Of a stretch of DNA of 22,856 nucleotides, positions 17,300-22,856 are shown piece by piece. The stretch's first letter is position 1. Every line of letters starts with the position of its first letter. The stretch covers positions 1 through 22,856 of the forward strand of contig CAZGFQ010000032.1 in NCBI GenBank assembly GCA_964525185.1, in the 5' to 3' direction. The translations under genes were made by a program, and so were the position numbers. This DNA comes from JABHGY01 sp964525185 (lineage in GTDB: Bacteria > Fidelibacterota > Marinisomatia > Marinisomatales > UBA1611). A model generated the notes under the pieces. The model was not told the DNA's origin. It did no database searches and saw only the letters and a program-made list of their open reading frames with translations.

Positions 17300-18360
17300 G
17301 CTAAATACCCCCACGCAGTTAAAACAATCATGTAAAGAATGAGCAATATGCCAAACCAAGTCCAAAATGGGGTTCGAATACCATCGTCTGCTTTTTTATC
17401 AAGAAATGGCACTAAGAACCAAATTAGTCCGCCAATAGAGAACATCAATATTCCAAATAGTTCACCTTCGATAAAAAGCACATGAGCTGGAATATATTTT
17501 AATGTCTGGAACATGAACATGAAATACCATTCTGGTTTAATTCCAGCAGGTGCCGAGGCTAATGGATCAGCTTTGGGACCGAGATCCCATGGGAAAAAGA
17601 CAGCAAGTAAAGCAATTACGTTTAAGACTATTAACCATGCCATTGCGTCTTGCAGAGCGAAGTCTGGGAAAAATGGAATAGATTTTCGTTTTTCTTCTGG
17701 AATTTTCTCAATTTCTGGAGGAACACTCATTCCTTGTACTTGAACTAGAATTAAATGAATTCCTAAAACTACTGTAAAAATTCCTGGTAATAAAGCTGTA
17801 TGAATCCCATAGAATCGAGTTAATGTAGCACCGCTTACTTCATCTCCAGCTCTCAATAATCTAAGAGCGAAATCGCCAACTACAGGAACTGCCCCTGCAA
17901 TATCTGATCCTACTTTTGTGGCAAAATATGCTAATTCATTCCAGGGTAATAAATAGCCAGAGAACCCAAATCCTAAACTTAAGAGAAGTAATATCATGCC
18001 GGTAACCCATGTCATTTCCCTTGGTTTTCTGTATGCTTTAGCGAAGAAAACAGTAAACATATGAAAGAAGGCAAATAAAATAAATAAATTTGCACTCCAA
18101 CTATGAACTTCCCTTATGAGCCAACCAAATTCAACGCGAGAAATGATAAATTTCACACTTTCATAGGCTGTTTCTGCTCCTGGTTGATAGTACAGTATTA
18201 ATAAAATTCCAGTAAAGACTTGAACCATAAATAGGAAGAGCGATATACCACCAAGATAGTACCATATTGAACCATAAAATATTGGAACCCGTTTCTTGAG
18301 TGCAAATTTTTTAACAGAATCGAGATCGATTCGTTCATTCATCCAATTGTATATACTCAT
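17296..18360 (-). CDS. Fused cytochrome b (b6 plus subunit IV) of a bc-type quinol complex
   Basis: Membrane cytochrome b of a quinol-oxidising bc complex, 354 aa. The heme b ligand pairs are His86/His100 (x13) and His187/His202 (x14), the same spacing and numbering as b6. The Qo-site motif PEWY (276-279) lies in the C-terminal subunit-IV-like half, followed by more membrane helices, so b6 and subunit IV are fused. The residue equivalent to Cys35, which holds heme cn in b6f, is Tyr here (IWYYLGG). It starts at ATG 18360, one base after the Rieske stop, and overlaps the next gene by ATGA. The gene order Rieske, cytochrome b, multiheme cytochrome defines an operon core. No cytochrome f or c1 gene is present. 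Confidence 0.95.
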   Translation of the reverse strand: MSIYNWMNERIDLDSVKKFALKKRVPIFYGSIWYYLGGISLFLFMVQVFTGILLILYYQPGAETAYESVKFIISRVEFGWLIREVHSWSANLFILFAFFHMFTVFFAKAYRKPREMTWVTGMILLLLSLGFGFSGYLLPWNELAYFATKVGSDIAGAVPVVGDFALRLLRAGDEVSGATLTRFYGIHTALLPGIFTVVLGIHLILVQVQGMSVPPEIEKIPEEKRKSIPFFPDFALQDAMAWLIVLNVIALLAVFFPWDLGPKADPLASAPAGIKPEWYFMFMFQTLKYIPAHVLFIEGELFGILMFSIGGLIWFLVPFLDKKADDGIRTPFWTWFGILLILYMIVLTAWGYLA

Positions 18361-18361
18361 A

Positions 18362-18823
18362 TCAAGATAAATCCATTTTACTAACGATTATATTTTCCCT
18401 TGCAATATCAACCTTAAATTGAGCAAGCGGTTTTGGAGGTGGACCAGAAATATTTTTTCCTTCAATATCATATAATCCGTTATGACACGCACACCACACT
18501 TGTTCAGTTTCTTTTTTGAATTGAACATTACAATCCAAATGAGTGCAGGTTGCTTCTAAAGCTTTGAAGTCCCCATTTGATTTCCTAATTACAATGATTG
18601 GCTTTCGTCCAAAACGTAGTATTTTAGACGAATTCTTCGGAAAGTCAGCTACAGGCCCAACATCCACGCTATTAACGTTTAATTCGGCTACTTTTGGTGG
18701 GACTAAATATCGAGCAACTGGATAGATGACTGATACAATCCAAGCAACAAGTCCTGTTTTTAATATCGTATTTAAAAAAGAACGACGCTCTTTTTTAATT
18801 TGTGTATGTTTCATATCACTCAT
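18362..18823 (-). CDS. Rieske [2Fe-2S] iron-sulfur protein
   Basis: Rieske subunit of the bc-type complex, 153 aa. Box I is CTHLDC (Cys93 and His95 as ligands, Cys98 for the disulfide), with Asp where many have Gly. Box II is CACHNG (Cys111, Cys113, His114). One N-terminal membrane anchor (about 23-40) follows KKERRSFLN, a twin-arginine-like export signal as expected for folded Rieske proteins. PPPKPLAQF is the family's Pro loop. It passes electrons from quinol to a periplasmic acceptor. It lies 19 bp after the tetraheme cytochrome stop and 1 bp before cytochrome b. Confidence 0.95.
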   Translation of the reverse strand: MSDMKHTQIKKERRSFLNTILKTGLVAWIVSVIYPVARYLVPPKVAELNVNSVDVGPVADFPKNSSKILRFGRKPIIVIRKSNGDFKALEATCTHLDCNVQFKKETEQVWCACHNGLYDIEGKNISGPPPKPLAQFKVDIARENIIVSKMDLS

Positions 18824-18842
18824 TAAAATGAATCCTTATCTA

Positions 18843-19412
18843 TTATGGTAATGGGTGGGCAATTTTTGGATAGAATTTTTCAAAATCAAATGGTTTATAA
18901 CTTGGACTTTCCTCATTATGACACCCAATACATAATTTCTCCGTGGGTTGTATTAAGCCTAGAGAAGCTCCATCCATTTTCCCTTTATTAATCGCAACCA
19001 TTTTCTTTTTAGATTTATATTTACTTCCAGGGCCATGACACACTTCACACCCAATTCCTTTTAAATTTTCCATTCTTTTGACATCTTTTGTAGGTTTTCC
19101 ATTTTCTTTTTTTTGTGCCCAAAATTTTGAGTCTTTGAATTCATATCCCCCCTCACTAAATCCTGTAACGTGACATTTTACACATGCTTCTTCTTCCCAG
19201 GGATTTCCGAGTCCTCTCTCCTTTGCAATTTTAATAGCTTCATCAGTCTTTAATGTTTCAAAAGCATTAGAGTGGCGACTTTTACTCCATTGCTTATATT
19301 GATTCCCAGTTTTCTCTTTTTTATGGCAACTTTTACATTTGTGTGTACCCACATATTCTTGAGCAAAAAGAAATGTACCCGTAATCATAAATAATAATAG
19401 TGTTTTGTTCAT
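18843..19412 (-). CDS. Tetraheme cytochrome c, c554-like
   Basis: Secreted c-type cytochrome with four CxxCH sites (first Cys 26, 77, 122, 161), 189 aa. A signal peptide (MNKTLLLFMITGTFLFAQ) is followed by EYVGTHKCKSCH and then QYKQWSKSRHSNAFETL. That pattern is typical of cytochrome c554-type multiheme proteins, which accept electrons from hydroxylamine oxidoreductase in Nitrosomonas. Here too it follows an HAO-family gene, from which it is separated by 81 bp containing a strong hairpin. It is probably the soluble electron carrier between the octaheme protein and the Rieske/cytochrome b complex. The direction of electron flow is not known. Confidence 0.88.
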   Translation of the reverse strand: MNKTLLLFMITGTFLFAQEYVGTHKCKSCHKKEKTGNQYKQWSKSRHSNAFETLKTDEAIKIAKERGLGNPWEEEACVKCHVTGFSEGGYEFKDSKFWAQKKENGKPTKDVKRMENLKGIGCEVCHGPGSKYKSKKKMVAINKGKMDGASLGLIQPTEKLCIGCHNEESPSYKPFDFEKFYPKIAHPLP

Positions 19413-19432
19413 GTGATTATCCCATTTTTGTC

Positions 19433-19473
19433 TAAATTTAAATGCCTCGCGAAATGCGAGGCATTTAAATTTA
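19433..19473 (-). terminator. 18-bp perfect hairpin between octaheme and tetraheme cytochrome genes
   Basis: The arm TAAATTTAAATGCCTCGC (19433-19450) pairs perfectly with 19456-19473 across a GAAAT loop. The GC-rich core sits on an AT-rich foot. The downstream side on the minus strand lacks a clean T-run, so it may act as a partial terminator or as a stability/processing hairpin. Either would let the octaheme gene be expressed at a different level from the genes after it. Confidence 0.6.
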
Positions 19474-19493
19474 CTAAGATTATATAATAGTGA

Positions 19494-20771
19494 TTATTTA
19501 AATAATTTAGAAAAGAAGCCTCGGTTATTTAATTCAGCTTCTTTACGTATTTCTTCAGCCATATGCCTTATTTCAGTTAAATCCATAACCATTTCATTCC
19601 AACCATACCATAATGTGTAATCCGGGTTATTATGAAATGCACCTTGAAAAAGTCGCATTCTATGTTTCAAATGCATCACAAATAATGTTTGCTCAATAGG
19701 TGTTGGTGCATCATGGAAAGCCAACAAATCTGGGAAATTATATGTATAATGATCAGGCTTTTCTAATAAGCCATCTTTATATAAATCAGCAATTATTAGA
19801 ATAGCTTCAGCAAGAAGTTCATCCCCACGTCGGATAATTTGGTCACCTTTTTCAAGTTCAGATCGAGCGAAATTCTCAGAATGACATTCGCTACAAGTTG
19901 CAATCATTTTATTTCTTTCTTTGTCGAAACCTTCAGCTGTTAACCGTGCAACTTGTGCACCTGCTACTACATCGAGTCTTGGAGTTGGATTGCCATCTGG
20001 ATCTAAAACGCCCAAGGCTTGTAATATTGTAACTCTATTTGCCCACCATTCTGCATCTTCTCCTGGATAAGGGGCTAAACCATTGGTCCGTACAGCAAGA
20101 AATCCCCACGCGGTTCTAACTTCATGGTCTCCATTTTGCATATGACATGTTTGGCATGTAGGTGCAGCAGCACCTTCCGGTAATATCCCTTTTTGCTTTA
20201 GCAATGCTCGGACTCCATGCTTTGATGTAGAATACATTTCCCACTGCGGATGATCAAACCCCATGTGGCATGTTTGACAGGCTTGTGGTTGGCGAGCTTC
20301 TTTCAATGAAAAAGCATGACGAGTATGACACGCATCACATGAAGCTGAGCCAAAATGGTGGCCATCTTCTTTTAATTGAGCAATTTCTTCATCTGATTTA
20401 ATTCCAATCTTATGGCATCCGCCACATCCTTTACCGCCATCGATTAATTCCATCGGTTTAAAATGAGTTGTCGGCATTGCTTTGAGTGCAGCCCAGGCTA
20501 ATGAATGTTTTCCTTTTTTATATTGATTCACCTGATCTTCATGACAATCTGCGCATGTTTCTGGTGTAGGTATACCCGCTTTTTCAAAATCATTATTTCC
20601 TTGATGATCATCTCCATGACAATCAACACAGCTTACTTCTTCTTCAAAATGAGCACTAATTTTATAATCTTGAACCATTTTAGGGGAAATGTCCGTATGA
20701 CATTTTATGCAGTTATCCGCACAAAGATTTACTACAAAAACACCTAAAACGATGAAAAGTCCTTTTCTCAT
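19494..20771 (-). CDS. Octaheme c-type cytochrome of the hydroxylamine oxidoreductase (HAO) family
   Basis: Periplasmic multiheme enzyme, 425 aa, with a signal peptide (MRKGLFIVLGVFVVNLCA) and eight CxxCH sites (first Cys 21, 48, 73, 116, 145, 165, 206, 293). Spacing and non-heme segments fit the HAO fold: MQNGDHEVRTAWGFLAVR after heme 7, CSECHSENFA at heme 8, a long helical stretch (AEAILIIADLYKDGLL), and a late segment FHNNPDYTLWYGW. HAO oxidises hydroxylamine, and related octahemes reduce nitrite or hydroxylamine. Whether the cross-linking Tyr of true HAO is present needs alignment; Tyr385 and Tyr389 are candidates. AAAGGAGG (20779-20786) stands 7 nt before the ATG, an excellent ribosome site. 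It is the first gene of the respiratory block. Confidence 0.87.
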   Translation of the reverse strand: MRKGLFIVLGVFVVNLCADNCIKCHTDISPKMVQDYKISAHFEEEVSCVDCHGDDHQGNNDFEKAGIPTPETCADCHEDQVNQYKKGKHSLAWAALKAMPTTHFKPMELIDGGKGCGGCHKIGIKSDEEIAQLKEDGHHFGSASCDACHTRHAFSLKEARQPQACQTCHMGFDHPQWEMYSTSKHGVRALLKQKGILPEGAAAPTCQTCHMQNGDHEVRTAWGFLAVRTNGLAPYPGEDAEWWANRVTILQALGVLDPDGNPTPRLDVVAGAQVARLTAEGFDKERNKMIATCSECHSENFARSELEKGDQIIRRGDELLAEAILIIADLYKDGLLEKPDHYTYNFPDLLAFHDAPTPIEQTLFVMHLKHRMRLFQGAFHNNPDYTLWYGWNEMVMDLTEIRHMAEEIRKEAELNNRGFFSKLFK

Positions 20772-20827
20772 AATTCGTCCTCCTTTATTGTATTTAAGAT
20801 AATATTAACAAATGAGACGTATAAATC

Positions 20828-20869
20828 TATAAATGAATAAAGGATATTGCTATCCTTTATTCATTTATA
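20828..20869 (-). terminator. 19-bp perfect hairpin after the nuclease-like gene
   Basis: 20828-20846 pairs perfectly with 20851-20869 around a TTGC loop. It begins 7 bp past the stop of the minus-strand gene ending at 20876 and lies in the leader of the octaheme gene. The T-rich distal arm (CCTTTATTCATTTAT) gives weak intrinsic-terminator character. It probably insulates the cytochrome operon from upstream transcription. Confidence 0.55.
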
Positions 20870-20875
20870 TAGGTG

Positions 20876-21736
20876 TCATTTTAAAATAGAACCATAATAA
20901 ATTTTATCTCTCAAATGTGGATAGAAACTTAAAAATGATTTTAAGTTCCTGAAATGAGCACCTTTATTATTTATTCGTATTGCAAAATAATCAGAGTGAA
21001 ATGATTTGGGAGTAAAATTTTCGAATATATTCCATACAGCACAGTTTGCATAACCCATTAATATTAGATTTGGTCTAAAAGAAATATTTGTGTGAAATAT
21101 AAAATCATTCCCACGCATTTTCATTTCATTCCAAAACCAAGATTTTGAAAATGGTGGCTGTTTTACTTGTTTTCTTGAATATTTTTTTTGTAATGATTCT
21201 ATAAATTTTCTCTGGCTATCAGATATCTGGAACGATATAAATGGATTATCTTTTTTCCCATCTTTGATATCCCACCCTTTCATAAATGAAAACAAGAAGA
21301 TTGATTCATCACATTTGGATTTATGTAAGATAGTATTACGTTTTGACCATTGATCCCATTTGCCTCTATTAGGGACCAATGCAGGTAAATTTTTATATTC
21401 AGATGAATTTAATGTAGATCCATTATGATATAGAAAATTATTTTTCAAATCCCATTCCTCGTTCCCGAGTATAAAATCTTTTTTATCTGGCATATAAAAA
21501 GGAGTTTCACATATGTCAACTCTAATCGGAATATCATTCTTTACACAGAATTCTATAAATATAATTTCTGATAATTTCCCTTTTGCAATATTTATAATTC
21601 TCCTACTTATATTTTGTATTTTCATACGGTTAAGTGTAAAAGGGATAGAAAGGATTGCATACTCTAAGGAATCATTCACTGCTTTATCAAACAGAATCTC
21701 AGGTAGTTGTATTTGGATTATTTCATTTGATTCCAT
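20876..21736 (-). CDS. Putative PD-(D/E)xK-type nuclease, family not recognised
   Basis: I do not recognise the family of this 286-aa protein. The segment after residue 52 looks like a restriction-type nuclease core: KGKLSEIIFIEFC gives a helix acid (Glu57), then DKKDFIL (Asp87) and EWDLKN (Asp96-x-Lys98) form a D...DxK pattern. The rest has many aromatic and Asn/Lys residues and no membrane segment. A restriction partner for the methyltransferase at 14685 is possible but unproven. There is no Shine-Dalgarno before ATG 21736, and only 25 bp separate it from the sigma-factor terminator, so translation may be leaderless or low. It is AT-rich like a transferred gene, though its neighbours are AT-rich too. 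Confidence 0.65.
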   Translation of the reverse strand: MESNEIIQIQLPEILFDKAVNDSLEYAILSIPFTLNRMKIQNISRRIINIAKGKLSEIIFIEFCVKNDIPIRVDICETPFYMPDKKDFILGNEEWDLKNNFLYHNGSTLNSSEYKNLPALVPNRGKWDQWSKRNTILHKSKCDESIFLFSFMKGWDIKDGKKDNPFISFQISDSQRKFIESLQKKYSRKQVKQPPFSKSWFWNEMKMRGNDFIFHTNISFRPNLILMGYANCAVWNIFENFTPKSFHSDYFAIRINNKGAHFRNLKSFLSFYPHLRDKIYYGSILK

Positions 21737-21761
21737 ATTTATAATATAACATATGTAAAAT

Positions 21762-21791
21762 AAAAAAAGGGGAGCAATGCTCCCCTTTTTT
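21762..21791 (-). terminator. Intrinsic terminator of the sigma factor gene
   Basis: GGGGAGC (21769-21775), loop AAT and GCTCCCC (21779-21785) are flanked by A7 and T6. On the minus strand this gives a GC stem followed by T7 right after the sigma stop at 21793. The symmetric A/T flanks would allow it to work in both directions. Confidence 0.9.
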
Positions 21792-21792
21792 A

Positions 21793-22740
21793 TTAACCTA
21801 AATATCTTCGAAGTGATTTACTTCGAGATCGATGCCTTAATCGTTGTATAGCTTTTTCTTTAATTTGACGAACACGTTCTCTTGTTAAATCAAATTCTTC
21901 ACCTATTTCATTTAAAGTCATTGCACTGTCTCTATTAATACCAAAATACATTTCAAGAACGGCTCGTTCTCTATCTGCTAATGTATCCAAGGATGAAATG
22001 ACTTCTTCAGTCATGGATTCCCTCATTATTTGGGTCTCCGGTGGTGCTTCTTGAGTATCTTCAATAATATCAAGAAGTGAGCTATTTTCACCTTCCTGGA
22101 AAGGAGAATTTAATGAGCTATGGCGACGTGAATATTGCAATGCTTGATACACTTCATCGCCTCCCATTTCTAATTGAGTGCCAATTTCATCTCCTTTAGG
22201 CTGACGTTCGATTTCAGCTTCTAATTTTTCAGCTGCACGGGTAATTTTTGTAATAGTTCCCACTCGGTTTAAAGGTAAGCGAATTAATCGAGATTGTTCC
22301 GCTAACGCTTGAAGAATCGATTGGCGTATCCACCAAACAGCATATGAAATGAATTTAAAACCACGGGTATGGTCAAAACGTTTTGCAGCTTTTATGAGGC
22401 CTAGATTACCTTCGTTTATGATATCTGCAAGTGACAAGCCATTACCTTGGTATTTTTTTGCTACTGAAACGACAAAGCGAAGATTGGCTTCTACCAATTC
22501 TTTCATGGCTAATTCATCATTATTTTGAATGCGAATAGCTAATTCAACTTCACGTTCCGGTGGCAATGGATTAAATTGCCCAATTTCAGCAAGATACATA
22601 CTAATGCTTCCGCTAGAAACTTTACTGGCTTTTTTCTTTTTCTTGGGGTCTGCTACTTTTTTTGAATCAGCAGTTTTTGCTTTTCCTTTTACTTCTTCAG
22701 CAGAATTTTTTGTTTTTTTCTTTGTTTCTTTTTTAGCCAA
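21793..22740 (-). CDS. rpoD: Primary-type RNA polymerase sigma factor (RpoD/SigA family)
   Basis: Sigma-70 factor that directs RNA polymerase to housekeeping promoters, 315 aa. Region 1.2 begins at SISMYLAEIG (about 45). Region 2 holds ANLRFVVSVAKKY and GFKFISYAVWWIRQSI (-10 recognition and melting). Region 3 follows, and region 4 has the helix-turn-helix TLNEIGEEFDLTRERVRQIK. It ends SRSKSLRRYLG as in FCB-group primary sigmas. Region 1.1 is absent, and the first 42 residues are a Lys-rich low-complexity tail. The start is TTG 22738-22740: GGAG stands 7 nt upstream and an in-frame stop lies just before it. It is followed by a strong terminator, so it is probably monocistronic. Confidence 0.93.
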   Translation of the reverse strand: MAKKETKKKTKNSAEEVKGKAKTADSKKVADPKKKKKASKVSSGSISMYLAEIGQFNPLPPEREVELAIRIQNNDELAMKELVEANLRFVVSVAKKYQGNGLSLADIINEGNLGLIKAAKRFDHTRGFKFISYAVWWIRQSILQALAEQSRLIRLPLNRVGTITKITRAAEKLEAEIERQPKGDEIGTQLEMGGDEVYQALQYSRRHSSLNSPFQEGENSSLLDIIEDTQEAPPETQIMRESMTEEVISSLDTLADRERAVLEMYFGINRDSAMTLNEIGEEFDLTRERVRQIKEKAIQRLRHRSRSKSLRRYLG

Positions 22741-22856
22741 GAATGAACTCCATTAATGTTAATTTATTTATGTTTATGTTCTTTATGAACGGCATAAAGC
22801 CGACGAATTTACATTCTAATTATTTTAAAGACTATTTTAAATATAGTATTTTTTGA

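Noticed and set aside
17300..17365. 22-residue N-terminal extension of the nonaheme cytochrome
   Set aside because: It lies within the cytochrome b coding region; the ATGA overlap and the signal peptide favour 17299.
22790..22802. CGGC-ATAAA-GCCG hairpin upstream of the sigma gene
   Set aside because: A 4-bp stem is too short to call a regulatory element.

Overview
The window is AT-rich and looks like a Gram-negative, respiring bacterium of the Bacteroidetes/Marinimicrobia-like (FCB) assemblage. This rests on a short primary sigma factor ending SLRRYLG, a long CusA with extra helices, an M1 peptidase with a HEAT tail, and many multiheme cytochromes. The phylum is an inference. TGA is an ordinary stop codon here, and Shine-Dalgarno sites are present at several starts.

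Left third (1-7967, all minus strand): a copper/silver efflux locus read right to left. It holds a small secreted Cys-rich protein, a CusC/TolC-like channel, a CusB-like adaptor with several metal-binding modules, and a CusA-like RND pump cut by the window edge. The cusB-cusA junction is split by about 870 bp. That insert holds a broken DUF559 (Vsr-like) endonuclease gene between two imperfect direct repeats rich in small palindromes.

Middle (7966-11421): an isochorismatase-fold hydrolase and an M1 aminopeptidase with HEAT repeats, coupled and on the minus strand, then a 437-bp gene-free divergent region.

Plus-strand block (11422-16031): a Cys-containing Rrf2 regulator, a TonB-like protein, a universal stress protein, an NnrS-like membrane protein and a DNA methyltransferase. 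Rrf2 with NnrS suggests a nitric-oxide or redox-stress theme.

Minus-strand respiratory block (20771-16028): an HAO-family octaheme cytochrome, a c554-like tetraheme cytochrome, a Rieske protein, a fused b6/subunit-IV cytochrome b and a membrane-anchored nonaheme cytochrome. This reads as a quinone-linked bc-type complex that uses multiheme cytochromes in place of cytochrome c1 or f, possibly for reactive nitrogen chemistry. It is the most interesting system in the window.

Right end (20876-22856): a putative PD-(D/E)xK nuclease that could pair with the methyltransferase, an excellent intrinsic terminator, and the primary sigma factor with a TTG start. No rRNA, tRNA or CRISPR array was seen.
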